Notes under the pieces: model-generated
Told to the model about the DNA's origin: nothing
What the model saw: the letters and a program-made list of their open reading frames with translations, nothing else
Database searches by the model: none
Shown here: piece after piece, positions 10,810-24,292 of the stretch
Layout of the letters: each line of letters begins with the position of its first letter
Position numbering within the stretch: position 1 is the first letter of the stretch
Made by a program: the position numbers and the translations under genes
Origin: Triglochin maritima
Taxonomy: Eukaryota; Streptophyta; Magnoliopsida; Alismatales; Juncaginaceae
Assembly: GCA_963682175.1 (NCBI GenBank)
Contig: OY821775.1
Span: 48,704,053 to 48,768,052, forward strand
Reading direction: 5' to 3'
Length of the DNA: 64,000 nucleotides

Positions 10810-11373
10810 TCAGCACCGAAAGTTGAGAACCTGCCCGTTCTGCGGCGAGACGCCAACGAAGCACCCAGCAGTGGTCTCCACATGATGCGTGAAAAACCCC
10901 AAAACCCTAACCCTCCCTTTGACACTCATCCTCGACTCGACCTCGATCCGTCCAACCCCGACCGGAGCGGGAAAGGAGCCGACGGAGAAGCTCGCGGCCA
11001 TGTACTGAGTCCGTCCGCCGTCGATTTGTCCGGCGGGGATGAAGATGAAGCCGAGCTGGGCCCCGCGATGGACGAGGCGGAGGTCGGAGTCGTAGTGGGA
11101 GAGGGCGGCGCGGTTGGGGTTGCGGACGGCGGCGTGCTGGGCGAAGGTGAAGGCGAGGGAGCCGTTGAGGGAGGAGAAGGCCGAGAGGCGTACGGCGTCG
11201 ACGGCGATGTGGGGGTTGTGGGGGCGGAAGAAGAGGAAGAAGACGGTGGTTAGGGTTGCGAAGACTAGGGTTAGGAAGAGGGTCGCGATTAGGCATGAGT
11301 TTAGGATTTTGGGGGATTTCGGTTTGGGTTTGATGGAGTGGTGGTGGTGGTGGTGGATTATGGGTGCCTCCAT
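10810..11373 (-). CDS. NDR1/HIN1-like (NHL, LEA-2 family) membrane protein
   Basis: Single-exon gene of 187 aa. A short cytosolic N-terminus with a natural six-histidine run (residues 7-12) and a basic PKPKSPK stretch leads into one hydrophobic segment (about 27-50, CLIATLFLTLVFATLTTVFFL). A LEA-2/NHL beta-domain follows, ending with the family's C-terminal pattern G.V....C (residues ~170-187, GCFVGVSP...VLNFRC). Such proteins are usually plasma-membrane or ER anchored and some act in pathogen responses; the substrate or partner is not evident here. Length, topology and composition fit the family. The first ATG in the frame is used. GC content is much higher than in the surroundings, as expected for a coding exon. 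Confidence 0.85.
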   Translation of the reverse strand: MEAPIIHHHHHHSIKPKPKSPKILNSCLIATLFLTLVFATLTTVFFLFFRPHNPHIAVDAVRLSAFSSLNGSLAFTFAQHAAVRNPNRAALSHYDSDLRLVHRGAQLGFIFIPAGQIDGGRTQYMAASFSVGSFPAPVGVGRIEVESRMSVKGRVRVLGFFTHHVETTAGCFVGVSPQNGQVLNFRC

Positions 11374-12740
11374 TTTTATTTTTTATTTTTATTTTTTTGA
11401 GGATTATCAATTATGGGTGAAGTTCAGTTTGGGTTTGGGTTTGGATTTGGATGTGAGAAAAGGGAACTACTGTACTGAATACTGATTGTGTGTTTGGAGT
11501 TTGGACTGATTGGGACTTCTTAACTAGTCAACTTTTACCCCCTTTTTTTTCAACCATCAGAGTCCCCAATCGAGAGAAAATAATGTGAGCTAATCGGAAT
11601 ATTAGAGCATCCACAACGGTGGAAAATGAAAGATCCTCGAACCGACGTTTGAAATCGTTTCTTTTTGTTTCGAATATAGATATCAATATTTTTATATAAA
11701 TATTATATTTTCAAAATACTAAAATTTAAGTGGTTAACTTAAAATGGTAATTACTATTACCAAGTTTGAAAATTTTATATTTTTGTATTACATTTTTCAA
11801 ATATTTATATTTTCAAACATCTTAAAAAAATATTTTCAACCTTTATATTTTCAGGATTTTTACTAATGATTCATACATAAAAAAGATAAATGATAATATT
11901 TATTTATTAATAAAATGTAAAATTTGAGTTGGATGAAAGAGAACACTTGGTTTGAGTTGGATGAAAGAAAATTGTGATAATTTTTTATAAAGATCGGATA
12001 TTCTTAGATTATTCCAAGTATAGATAATGGTTTTTTTTCATTTTTTCCGGTGATTATTATTTTGCTTGCATCCGTTTTATTTTGTCGTTAGGACTGGACC
12101 CAAGTTCGGCTTGAAAATATTTTAATCCCGAATTTCGGACTTACGTAATGTTTCTCTTCCCTCTGTCTCTTTACTCCCAAGGCATTAATTTTCATTTAAC
12201 TAAACTATTAAGGGACTAAATGGTGTTTTTTTTAAATAAGGAAATTATTGATTTACGTGAACGTTCATCAACAAGTAGGTGAAAATTACATAGCCACCTT
12301 CCTTTAAGTTGTCGTTCTTTTTGTAAACGAAAGGGCACGTACGAGAAAATGATTGCACTTATTTGTGTTCTTAATTTTGTAAACTATTTGTTGTTTTTCA
12401 AAATATATAGCACCAAGTTTGAAACCCAAGTTGATTTTATTATGATTTTGCAAAATCGGTGTTTACTTCTGAATGATAAGGTGTAAGTTCTGTTGGACAA
12501 AAGTGTAAGATTTCGTGTCCTTATGTATATATTTTTAAAAAATTTAATAAATGCATACATTATCGATTTCATATTTTCAACATTTTTTATGTACATTACT
12601 TTGTGTTTATTCTAATATCATGCAACCTTACATTTATTAAAATAAATCACAAATAAAGATCATACCTAAAAGGTTCTCTAAAATCTTTTTAAAAATCCGG
12701 AGTCGCGTTGTCCGTAGAATCGTCTCCTGATTTGCATCCA
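11374..12740. other. Upstream region of the NHL gene and intergenic DNA
   Basis: The first ~150 bases would hold the 5' UTR and core promoter. The rest is AT-rich with no gene or element I can define. Confidence 0.5.
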
Positions 12741-15700
12741 TGTGTCTCATTTTCACCTGAAACCCGACACATCATATGAACTTAAAATCAAACCTCTTGT
12801 TTCTCAGTTTTGTGATGTGACCTATAGGAGGATCTAAGTCAAATTAGTAGTGATAAAATATTTAATATCTCAAACTATAAGCGGTATTTTGCTACACATT
12901 ATAGTTACCCAATTAGCATAGATGTCTTTGTTCCACCCGAACCAAAACACGATCCATTTAGTGGTGCAAGTGCACAACTTGTGTCCGTCTCTTGCCTCAT
13001 GATATTAAGAATATATACAAGTAGAAATGTGTTATCTTTGTATTATATTAATTTCTTGATCTCTCTAAGCTAATTATAACTATGTAACTTAACTTAAGTT
13101 ACATTGTACACATTATAATTTTGCTTTATCAAGGGGTCCACTAATATCATCACTCAATTAAGAGGGGCAATGATAATCGTTTGACTAACTATCTTTTCCA
13201 GCACAAGTCATACCCAACCAACTATTGCATTTATCACTACACTCATTGATAGTTTTTAACAATAATCAAATTAAGCACTTCTTGAGTGAAAAAATATAAG
13301 CGTCATACCTTAGGATCCAAGACACAGTAAAACATTAATAACACTAAACACAATTCCATAATGTTTTACTTGTTAGGTCTATTCAATATATAAAAGTAAT
13401 CTTTTTTCTCTTTTATATACTCGTGTCGTCAATTATTTGTAGAGCTACAACAATCGATGACCAGCATGACAATCTTATCTCGGTAATTAATGTTTCATGT
13501 TAATTACCATGATTGTGAATAACTTTTGATTTATGTAAACTCATGTCTTTTAGAGCGCTGTACGGTTAAAGACCAAACATCTCTTCCTTAATACTTCCAA
13601 AAAAATGAATATCATAATCAAGGAACAAAATGTTTGCACATTCAATTCATAATAATTGACATATAAAAGTAAATTTTTAGAACACATTCTTTTCAAAAAG
13701 TACAGGTGGAAAACACAATTCCCATCTTAAAAAGCTCACTCCCATAGTCCCATAGGGCCACAGCCTATAGTTAGAGCCCATTTGGGCCTGGGCTGTTGCC
13801 TTTTTTATGTATTTAGTTTGCAATCACGGATTAGATAGTAATAAGAGATAACTATATCATGTCAAATGCTTTCTCGGAAATCCAGTGAAACTAAAACATA
13901 ACCCACAGTAGATTTTCTTGTGTGTTACGAGTATAAAAATCATCGCTTGTTTGGGTGTCATGGTTTCTTAAGAAACCATACCCACCGTTAATTGATTTTG
14001 GTTTTACTGTTTCAAAAACTTGAAAAACATCCCGTGTTGGTTTTTGATTTCTCAGTGTAAATCCAAGAAACCAATGATTTACCAGAAACTACTTTTTGGG
14101 AAATCTAAACTGTGTTTGGATGTGAGGTTTAATGTTTTTTTTTTTAGTGAATCCACACCACTGTAAATCACATCCAAACACAGCCAATAAGCACCTAATT
14201 ATAGGAACAAGTTTCATCTGCCTTTTTTAACCTTCGTAAGTTACGATGCCACGTTGCAATAAAAAGTGTGTATTCAACGTGGTCCAAATACTTGTTTGGA
14301 TGGAGGTGAAAAGTGATTTCGATCTCCACCCTTATAAGTTATAACAACCTGTGTCCGTTATGCTGTCCCGATCCCATTTCGACACATGTGTCTCATTTTC
14401 ACCTAAAACCCGACACATCATATGAACTTAAAATCAAACTTCTTGTTTCTCAGTTTTGTGATGCGACCTATAGGAGGATCTAAGCCAAATTAGTAGTGAC
14501 AAAACACTTAATATCTCAAACTATAAGCGGTATTTTGCTACACATTATAGTTACCCAATTAGCATAGATGTCTTTGTTCCACCCGAACCAAAACACGATC
14601 TATTTAGTGGTGCAAGTGCACAACTTGTGTCCGTCTCTTGCCTCATGATATTAAGAATATATACAAGTAGAAATGTGTTATCTTTGTATTATATTAATTT
14701 CTTGATCTCTCTAAGCTAATTATAACTATGTAACTTAACTTAAGTTACATTGTACACATTATAATTTTGCTTTATCAAGGGGTCCACTAATATCATCACT
14801 CAATTAAGAGGGGCAATGATAATCGTTTGACTAACTATCTTTTCCAGCACAAGTCATGCCCAACCAACTATTGCATTTATCACTACACTCATTGATAGTT
14901 TTTAACAATAATCAAATTAAGCACTTCTTGAGTGAAAAAATATAAGCCTCATACCTTAGGATCCAAGACACAGTAAAACATTAATGACACTAAACACAAT
15001 TCCATAATGTTTTACTTGTTAGGTCTATTCAATATATAAAAGTAATCTTTTCCTCTTTTATATACTCGTGTCGTCAATTATTTGTTGAGCTACAACAATC
15101 GATGACCAGCATGACAATCTTATCTCGGTAATTAATGTTCCATGTTAATTACCATGATTGTGAATAACTTTTGATTTATGTAAACTCATGTCTTTTAGAG
15201 CTCTACGGTTAAAGACCAAACATCTTTTCCTTAACACTTCCAAAAAAACGAATATCATAATCAAGGAACAAAATGTTTGCACATTCAATTCATAATAATT
15301 AACATATAAAAGTAAATTTTTAGAACACATTCATTTCAAAAAGTATAGGTGGAAAACACAATTCCCATCTTAAAAAACTCACTCCCATAGTCCCATAGGG
15401 CCACAGCCTATAGTTAGAGCCCATTTGGGCCTGGGCTGTTGCCTTTTTTATGTATTTAGTTTGCAATCACGGATTAGATAGTAATAAGAGATAACTATAT
15501 TATGCCAAGTTGCCGAGCTATTGGTTCCTTCGGATAAATATTTCTTCCATCTTACCATGATGAATGCTTTCTCGGAAATCCAGTGAAACTAAAACATAAC
15601 CCACAGTAGATTTTCTTGTGTGTTACGAGTATAAAAATCATCGCTTGTTTGGGTGTCATGGTTTCTTAAGAAACCAAACCCACCGTTAATTGATTTTTGT

Positions 15701-16079
15701 TTTACTGTTTCAAAAACTTGAAAAACATCCCGTGTTGGTTTTTGATTTCTCAGTGTAAATCCAAGAAACCAATGATTTACCAGAAACTACTTTTTGGGAA
15801 ATCTAAACTGTGTTTGGATGTGAGGTTTAATGGTTTTTTTAGTGAATCCACACCACTGTAAATCACATCCAAACACAGCCAATAAGCACCTAATTACAGG
15901 AACAAGTTTCATCTGCCTTTTTTAACGTTCGTAAGTTACGATGCCACGTTGCAATAAAAAGTGTGTATTCAACGTGGTCCAAATACTTGTTTGGATGGAG
16001 GTGAAAAGTGATTTCGATCTCCACCCTTATAAGTTATAACAACCTGTGTCCGTTATGCTGTCCCGATCCCATTTCGACA
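12741..16079. repeat. 1.65-kb tandem direct duplication (two copies)
   Basis: Copy 1 is 12741-14386 and copy 2 is 14387-16079; corresponding points are 1,646 bases apart. They match almost base for base, with scattered substitutions and one extra block of about 55 bases in copy 2 near 15508-15562. Neither copy has a convincing coding sequence. Each contains a small stem-loop (14109-14187 and 15806-15882) whose arms read tgtgtttggatgtga and its complement tcacatccaaacaca, a MITE-like feature that must predate the duplication. Confidence 0.92.
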
Positions 16080-17873
16080 TGTATACAAACATTGAGTTCA
16101 ACTGTTGCGACTTACGAGGGTTCCACCCAAATCAACCAAGAGATTGAAAAACACATGCTTTGTATCACTAAAAATAACTTCATAGTTGTTCTCACACAGC
16201 TCTTGTGCTTATTAAGTTATTATCCTTGAATTTGGTCATCAACCATGTGATGTTTTAGATAGAGTCTATCAGATATATTATATATATGATATATACACAA
16301 AATTGAAAAAATTACTCGTGGGCCTTTTATTGGGCTAGGCTTAAATAAGGGCCTGCAGATATTGGAAATTATGATTATCCCACTCGGCTTTTCTGCAAGA
16401 AGTTGTTAATTGCCCCTTTATTTGATTGATAGTTAAAAATAATACTTTGGATATTACGAAGTTGATGTTCTAACTCTTTAGTTAAAAAACATTCAAAAGT
16501 GTTGGTTCCTTTTTCACTTTTGCAACCTTTCCTATTTTATATATCTACGTAATAATGTTCTTATGGTTTCCATGATCAGGAAAAGGAGGATTATGAGAAT
16601 CTCTGTAAGAAAATAGAGATAATGAAGTACCACTTTACTTTACCTCCCTCTTTAGAGAAAGATAAAGAGAGAAGTTTCTTAGAAGAATGGAAAAAATAAC
16701 ATGTCGAAAAGGTTTAGCTTAGAAGAGAAATTGAAAAATGCATAACATGTAAAACTACAGGTACGATCAGCTTTATCATGTCAATTTCCAGTGATTTTGA
16801 AGGTATAGTGATGTACTGCTAATAACTTGTGTTCTCTAAGATGAAAAACACAAAAAAACAGTGTTTCACTTACAAGAATCTAGTGTTGAAAATTAAAACC
16901 CGGGCATACTTATTTCTTCATCAACTTAATTGAATTTGACTTTTTTTCCTACAAGCCGTGAAGGTTAATTTTAATTTATAGCTCATTATATACCCGAACC
17001 GGCTTGATACCCAGGTCTGTCTCTGTAGACATATTAGATTATTGAAGTTTGACTTACGAAGACAGACCCACTAACTTTAGTTGGCCGATAAAAGGATGCA
17101 TTTCTTTCTTTCACATGTACATAAATGTATTTATGTACATTTATGTGGATAAATTCAATAAAGGTAATAGTTGTCTTCTTTTCTTTTTCCTGAAACCACT
17201 TTATTATTCTCCTGATCCGACCATTGTATTACATCTACATGTGTTATATCTTCAAATATGAAAACAAAAGATTTGTAGCACACATGATTCTGTACATAAC
17301 CTTAACGAAACAACCAAATGTTAGACAAACTACATTCGTTCACAATATAATGTTAGAAGACACATTACATCATTGAATTTAATTTTCAAATTGTTATTAC
17401 CACTTGATTATATATGCATGTAAGTGTATTCACATTTCTAACTTTATTTGCTACGTACATTTAAGACTCACCTCACCGCTGACCCAACACGTGAAGAGCA
17501 TATATTACACATTTACACCGAACAACTACATATACATAAGTGGTTGAAATAAATGAGCAACAACTAGAAGTTGCATGCAAGAGCGGAAAATGTCTTGAGA
17601 AAAAATGAAGAAAACTGATCACTTTTGAGTTTTTATAACTTCCTGAAAGCTTCATTCTTAATGAGGTCACAGAAGGATAAGAAATATATATTTAATTGTG
17701 ATTTAAAGAAAGATACGTTAGAATGCTTATAAATCTAAATTCCTACAAAAATGTGTATCCCAGGTGATTTTATAAGATGCAGATTTGATTTCCACCTTCA
17801 AAACAACTCGTGGTCCATCTGATATACGAGTTGCTAAATTTGATCTGGTCACTAATAAAAAAGACAAACTGAG
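16080..17873. other. Intergenic, no gene seen
   Basis: AT-rich. Only short open frames without motifs. A small imperfect palindrome, acataaatgtatttatgtacatttatgt, lies near 17118-17146. Confidence 0.5.
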
Positions 17874-18100
17874 TGCCTCTATTAGCTCAATTGGTATCCT
17901 ATCAAAAAAATTCTAGGACTTGAAATAATTCAAGTCGGATATTGTTGTCATGGAATCAAAGAAGAGATGGTTTCAATCTCTGACCACCTCCCACACTTCA
18001 CTGCTGTCTTTCACTGGTTTTTGAGCACATTGATGTGTCATGACCCCACTCTGCTAGTGTTTTGAAGACCCACCATTGTTCATTGCAAGTTGCAACACGT
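17874..18100 (+). mobile_element. Possible tRNA-derived SINE
   Basis: TAGCTCAATTGG (17882-17893) resembles a Pol III A box, and GGTTTCAATCTC (17970-17981) resembles a B box. The spacing (~77 bases) is longer than in a tRNA and no tail or target duplication is clear, so this is tentative. Confidence 0.3.
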
Positions 18101-19043
18101 CTCCATAAAAGATACTGCAATACATTATTTTGGAAAGTCTAAAAATTACTTCTCACCATGACATCATTGTGAAGTCTAAAGTTTTTTTTATTAAAAAAAA
18201 GGAACAAATGTAACACACCTAAACCTTGAGATAAAACGAAGAGATTAATAGTCGTTTAGTTTAATCGTTTTGCAACAAGCTGGGGATTTAAAGTTATATG
18301 ATTTGGTTGAGCCAACCCTCATATTATCAGTTGAGCTTTCTAAAATTTATCACCACGAAGCTTAAGATTACTTACCTGAAAATCTTAAAACATGCTTTTG
18401 GAGTATAATAGTAGAATTTTGTTTGTGGTATATTCCACTTTAGACTGTACTACTTCAACATTTAGAATTTCCATTTTTTAGTGGGTTGGAGAGACATGAA
18501 CTTGGTTGGCGCAGGTACTCAATAAATATAGTTTATGGCTTTTGTAAATCTCTACTCCACTAGCATCTCAAAAGACACAACTTTAAATACAAAGCGAAGA
18601 AGATAGAACACAAAAAACTTAAAAACTTCAATGCTTATCAGTTCATCCAAAACGCTTCCCATTTCTCTAATCCCTTCGTTTTCTTCTCTCTTTTTTTTTT
18701 TTTTTGCTATTTCCTTAAAGCTTTGGTTTCCACACTCCAATCACAATCAACCTGTCACATATCAGTTGTCTCTCTTCTTCTATTTCAAATTCGACATGTT
18801 GCTCGAAACTGAAGGAATAATATTTGTAACGACTTCTCTATCAGGGAGCATTTCAAAGCATACATGAGCAAACATATATCTTAAGCATACGTAATTCCGA
18901 TTGAAAAAAAAGTGCCGCCATGTTTGTTATGCAAAAATACATGCACAAATTGTATACAAACCCAACTAAAAAGAATATATTCGAAAATTTTACAAATTCC
19001 AAACAAATAACCACATATGAAATTGCAAGTAGAACAAATTTGG
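18101..19043. other. Intergenic DNA and probable 3' UTR of the pectinesterase gene
   Basis: Contains a poly-T run at 18690-18706. The last ~150 bases before 19043 are probably the 3' UTR of the minus-strand pectinesterase. No other gene seen. Confidence 0.5.
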
Positions 19044-20954
19044 CTAAACTGACAAACCACCCAAGAAGGCCACACCAGTGGACGGAAGCCACGTGGACCC
19101 CGTGATGAAGCGAGCAACGGTAAACCTTCCGGCCTCGTCCGACGAGTTAATTACATGATAGCCCGGCCACGTCACCCTGTGGGCAAGGGCAGCCCCAGGT
19201 CCAAAATTCATATACTCTCCATAGTAAAGCGTGTCGAGGGCAAAAGTATCATTCCACTCCAACCAACCTCGAGGGTGCACGTGGTCCGACATGTAACTCA
19301 ACATGTAAACGATTGTCGAAAACAATTTCCATGGTCTCCCTAGGTATGTCGGGTACGACCCGATTACAGGTATGAGATCCGAGGTTGGGAGAATTCGAGA
19401 GGCATGGATGGATATGCCTGTGTTCTGGTTTGGGTCCTTTCGGTTCTGGGCAGTGATGGTATTCTTTTGCATTGGCATGGGCTTACGAGCGTAGAGTGTA
19501 CAATTCTGGAGGACCACAGCTGCGTTGCCAAAGATGAAGTCGACGGTCCCGTAGACGTCGCATTCACGATAGAATTGACGGAGGGAGTGGACGTAGAGAG
19601 TGTCTTGATAGCCTATGATGTTGCATCGATAAACAACAGCGTGGTCGGATCCCACACGGAGAGCAACTGCTTGATGCTTTGCCGGTCCCGCCGAGTTCTC
19701 AAATGTTATGTCCCTTGCTATGAATCCTGCTCCCGTTGCAGCTGCATGACATGTATACAAATGTTTTATTTGAAGTTTAGATTTGATTTTATCATCGAGT
19801 GTAACCGTATGTAACCAAAATTTAAAAATAAAAGTAATATATATATATATAGTGTCAAGCTCTAGTGAGCACAGAGCTCATCAAATTTAGTTTAAACCCC
19901 CTACAATCTCACCATTGGATTTTATTTGCAGTTAATCTCACCATTCATTAGCATAATTATTTTTTTCTTAATCTAACTTACAATTTGAAATGAGTAATTA
20001 ATCTAACTTAATTTAGAAAAATTAAGCTCTGTGCTCTCTAGAAAATTCTTGTATATATATATATTATATGAGATTTTGCAAGGGTTTTTGTGCAAAAAGT
20101 TTAACAAAAACAATTTTAGTTAATGAATTAAGTCATAAAGTTAATTGGTTTGTAGGTGGAAAATTAATTAGTTACCACTTACCGAAGGTGGCGGTGTGGA
20201 AGGTGGTGTAGTTATCATACACACTTCTGCTTCCAGCAATTATGGTGTTGCTCTTCCCTTCTCCAATGAACATCAGGTTTGTCTTCTTTCTCCCTACTTT
20301 TATGTTCTCGTCGTATCTTACCAAAACAAACAAACACCAACCAAATATTGTCAATTAATTACACATTTCTCAACAGATAATTTAACCTAATAATTAATTA
20401 TGTATGATCGTTGGAACAAACATCATGAAATAATTAAAGTACTTTGTTGATCAGTACGTGAACTAAACTATTTTCACCATTTAGAATATATAAGGTAAGT
20501 ATGAAAGAAATAATTTCAAGACAGAATTGTATATACCTTCCGGCTTTGATATAGATGATAATGCGTCGGGTGCTTTTCTCCGGTGCCGCTTTCACCGCCT
20601 CTCCGATGGTCTTATGTGTTCCATTTCCGTCTTTCGACACGACGAAATCCATCCTTAGATCGGTTGAGGGCATTTGTAGAAGTCCTCTCTCCTTCCTTCC
20701 GACCCAAGACGGGAATCCGACGTCTTCTGCTCCCCTCAACCTTCTCTTTTTGTTCTCAATCGGAATTCCGATGAATTCTCTGTTCTTCGCTGCTCCGGCG
20801 AAGATCGCAAGAGAATTGCTTACCAACCCGGTCAGATTCTTAACACTCGTCATCATGTGATCCTTCACTTGCCGAGAGCACACCCCATCTAGTCCTTCTG
20901 CGCATGTATCCTAACCAAGTCCGAGATGAGTTTAGTACTAGAATATAGTCTCGC

Positions 20955-20991
<37 letters not shown>

Positions 20992-21462
20992 TTTTGTTTT
21001 TTTAAGAAGCAGTGATCAACCAAATTTAACACAAACCTGATTGGTCAGCGCAGCGCTGAGCCAAGTCAGGATATCCTCTTGGGAAGCCTGTTGGCTTTCC
21101 GAGGAAATCCTTATAATAGAACGGGAAATATGATCGATAGAGTCCTCCAACAACTCGATACAATCTTCGTAAGCGGTACGAGACCTAACGTCCATGTGGT
21201 GGTCGGAGATGGCGGAAGCCATGTAGAGGGCTTTGTTCACGTGGTGTAGAGTCACATTAAGGGACAAATGCACCAAGTTCTTCCTCCCGGTGGTCACAAG
21301 GGACTCCGGAAAAGCCTTGAGAGACTCCAGACACAATGATGGATATCGAGTTTCTCCGCAAACCTTAGATATGGTTAATGTGGAAGTTATGGTGTTGCTG
21401 GTGGTGGTGGTGGCGGCGACGATGAAAATAGTAACGACGAAATTCCATTCTCTATAGTTCAT
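19044..21462 (-). CDS. Pectinesterase with N-terminal pectinesterase-inhibitor domain (type I PME)
   Basis: Four exons on the minus strand, all GT-AG: 21462-21037, 20910-20537, 20316-20183 and 19741-19044, giving 543 aa. Residues 1-~25 are hydrophobic (signal/anchor). A PMEI domain follows (~30-190; KVCGETRYPSLC). A basic KKRRLR motif at the domain boundary is the usual subtilase processing site. The C-terminal PME beta-helix has the family signatures: HQAVAL (Gln335), GYQDTL (Asp358), DFIFG (Asp379) and LGRPW (Arg447, Trp449). All catalytic residues are present. The enzyme removes methyl esters from cell-wall homogalacturonan and so affects wall stiffness. It is secreted; the PMEI part is thought to keep it inactive until cleaved. 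Start chosen at the first ATG, ahead of the signal segment. No lesions seen. Confidence 0.93.
19856..20051. mobile_element. MITE-like inverted-repeat insertion in PME intron 3
   Basis: Inverted ends: left CTAGTGAGCACAGAGCT (19862-19878), right (minus strand) CTAGAGAGCACAGAGCT. It is flanked on both sides by TATATA runs, so a TA duplication cannot be separated from the background. It lies wholly inside intron 3 (19742-20182). Confidence 0.6.
20960..20988. repeat. (TA)n microsatellite in PME intron 1
   Basis: About 14 TA units inside the 126-bp intron 1 (20911-21036), so it makes up nearly a quarter of that intron. Confidence 0.9.
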
Positions 21463-21526
21463 ATCTAGTTTTTTTTTTCTTTTTTCTAGAGAGAGGTGTG
21501 TGGATGGAGAGAGATGGGTTGGGGGT

Positions 21527-21533
21527 TTATAAA
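21527..21533 (-). promoter_or_regulatory. Candidate TATA box of the pectinesterase gene
   Basis: TTTATAA/TATAAA on the minus strand, about 65 bases upstream of the ATG, followed by a CT-rich leader. Position fits a plant core promoter. Confidence 0.5.
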
Positions 21534-21539
21534 GAGTAG

Positions 21540-23177
21540 GTTGGGATGTAGTGTGGATATGTGAAGAATGAGCTGGATGGAAATATTATGTGGGTTGACT
21601 AGACCATTGGGTGATTGTAAAGAAGTGATATGGTGTCTCATAAGTGCTCCTGTTTTGTTGCAACACCAACGGCAGAAGAAGTTTGTTTTTTATATTTCTA
21701 TGTACTTACTACCTCTTTAGAGCACCCGACGAAGGGTAGCCATTGTTTTTGTTTTAAGTGTTCAGGGTTAATAGGATTTGGTCGAAAATATTAGTCCTAA
21801 GGAGAAAGAGTTTGAACATATGACCGTTCGAGACAAGACGTGTGTTTTGTTGGGTGTGTGATACTCAGACAATTTTTTAGAAGTTGATAGGGTTTACCTG
21901 GTGCATCGTGGATATCTGGGTGATGAGTTAGAAATGTACGAGAACTTACTCACTAACAACCCTTGTTTTTAGTGTGGAAGTTAAATCTTAGACTCAAGAG
22001 CATATATCGTATCATAGTAGATCGTGGGTTCAAGTCATGTACTGTGTAAGATGTAATTTTTTTTCTTTTTTCTTCTTATTGTAATAAAACTCCAAGATGC
22101 AACTTGTAATAATTCAATATCAATCATTTATTTTGATTATTTGACGATTAAAAATGTACCAACAAGACTGGTTACTTCTTGTTTTTAACAAAAATAAATG
22201 GTGGTGATATCTCTCAAAGTGATTCTACAACATGGAAAATATGAATTGAGCGGGGCAAAACGTATTTTTGTGTTATAAATGAGTTTGGTAGGTGGGTCTC
22301 ACACGTTTTGATTCAGATCAATATGGGTTTTTTTCTTCTCTTTTCTAATTATTATCATGTAAGTTTGCAAATGACTGGTAATAAATACTGCAATCTTATT
22401 GAGATCGACGAGAAAGTAGGATCTCTTTTATGAGGTGGTACTTATTGGAGGAACATTAATAACACATTAATGAAAATAAAATGAATATTATGTGGATATA
22501 TGAGTTTTACCAAATTTAAGAGTGCTAGCTAGAATAAGCAAAAGTCGTGATAATTATATGTTCATATGTCCTATATTCAGGATTTTGATCAAAGAATAAT
22601 TGGTTAGATGTAGTCCGGTTGGTATTGCTTGGGTTTTGAAATAGTCTCAAAGTAAAATCCCAATTATGTACCACTCGATATCCTGGGACAAGAAGAAACA
22701 TAACTTTTATTTTTGAAAGTATATATTGATGTAATCAGCAAGACGAATATAAAGACACACAAGCCTAAAAAATTATGCATAAGGTAGGGAAGAAGATACT
22801 AAGGCATAGTTCGGAAAAACAAACTGTAATTAACTCAAAATTAAACCAGGGTGACTAGTCTAAGTTGACCAGTTGTATTTTCGTACAAATTTTTTTTACA
22901 AAATAATTGAAGGATAAGAGGACGTCATCAGTTCAATGATTCCATGAATTACTGTGTAAGGTGTCGGTGCATGTAGAAATCACTACCCACTGTCTTCAAC
23001 TTTGGAAGTTAGCAACAAAGCTAAATAGTTACCATTGCTTCTTCTAACCGTGTGCTAATTAAAGTTTGTGAGGTACCTGATCAACTATTGCATGCATGTA
23101 AGAGATATTCGGTGATGTCAATCTTTTTTTTTTGGGAGACTATTCGTAGGATAATGTCAATTATGCACCAACTTGCT

Positions 23178-23212
<35 letters not shown>

Positions 23213-24137
23213 TTCTAGACTAGACTAGAATACTAAATGTAGGTTAGGTTTGGAAGATGAAGTGTTTGCGACATGTGAACCAACTTAAAAATTCTTAACT
23301 ACTTTTCATGGACCGAAATTCTGATTATTGTTGAGTTTCATTTCTACCTTACACGAACTAGTTTAGGATTAAAAACTTTGTAGTTGTTTTTGGAAGAGTG
23401 ACGGAGGTGTTCAAATGGGAGTAAATTATTTGTGACACTCTTGATTAGAAAATATAATCTCGTATTTTGGGTAAGAAAAATGATCAGGGATATATAAAAT
23501 AATTGAGTTATTCCCTAACATGTTTTACTATTAGATTATCAAGAATCGAAAATTTTCTTACTTGTGGTGCTTCCTCTGTAGAGACATTGAGATTTCCCCA
23601 TAGATCTCGAGTTGGAGTATGTATGTTGGAGATACGTAAGTGTATGGTTTGTCTATGTTTAACTTTGTATTTTCGTCTTTCTTTAAAACTAATGTAAATA
23701 TACAAGGAAAATATTCCGGTTAATATAAAATTGAGAACCTTATCCAATAATCCAACACTTGATTTGGTTGGGGAATTGAAGGATGAGAAAAGAGATGATG
23801 TTTTGCTTCATGAACTAATTAAACTAGAGTGGTATGTTAATGTGTTAGTATATGTCATTGCCTCATTGGTATGTTTACTTTCACTTGATTATAATAAAAA
23901 AAGTAATGCATCGGAGTTGGTTAAATGGGGTGTAATCATTCGGTGAGTAGGGAACAAACAATATGCTTCTCTAACCAAATATAAATAACTTACTCCAAAC
24001 AAATCATTGATAGACACCAAGAAAGACCCTACAAGAACCTATATGATTAGTTACTATTAAAACTTTTCTCTACTTTATATTCTAAAAATCACTTTTGATG
24101 TTTAAAATCTAAGGTCAGAAATTTACTAAGTTGAGGT
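21540..24137. other. Intergenic, no gene seen
   Basis: AT-rich spacer upstream of the pectinesterase. Open frames near 23503-23946 show no motif. It includes a TA microsatellite at 23180-23209. Confidence 0.5.
23180..23209. repeat. (TA)15 microsatellite
   Basis: Fifteen uninterrupted TA units. Confidence 0.92.
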
Positions 24138-24292
24138 TATAAATTCTGAACTGCTATTCGTCGCCGTAAAACTACTTAAATCGCCTGTAAGATTACCATT
24201 TTGCCCCTCTACACTTTCTACTAATATAACTCCTCATTTCACTCTTTTAACACAACTTTCTCTTCATATCACACTTTTATTCACCAAATAGG

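Noticed and set aside
10882..11253. Plus-strand open frame of 123 codons rich in Gly/Glu/Val
   Set aside because: It is the antisense shadow of the NHL coding sequence.
11338..11355. Six-histidine run in the NHL protein as a cloning tag or contamination
   Set aside because: It lies within a natural family N-terminus in a normal genomic context; poly-His runs occur in plant NHL proteins.
12741..16079. The two 1.65-kb repeats as a pair of LTRs
   Set aside because: They abut with no internal region, primer-binding site or polypurine tract, and no target duplication flanks the pair.
19404..19814. Plus-strand open frame of 136 codons
   Set aside because: Shadow of pectinesterase exon 4, which has all catalytic motifs on the minus strand.
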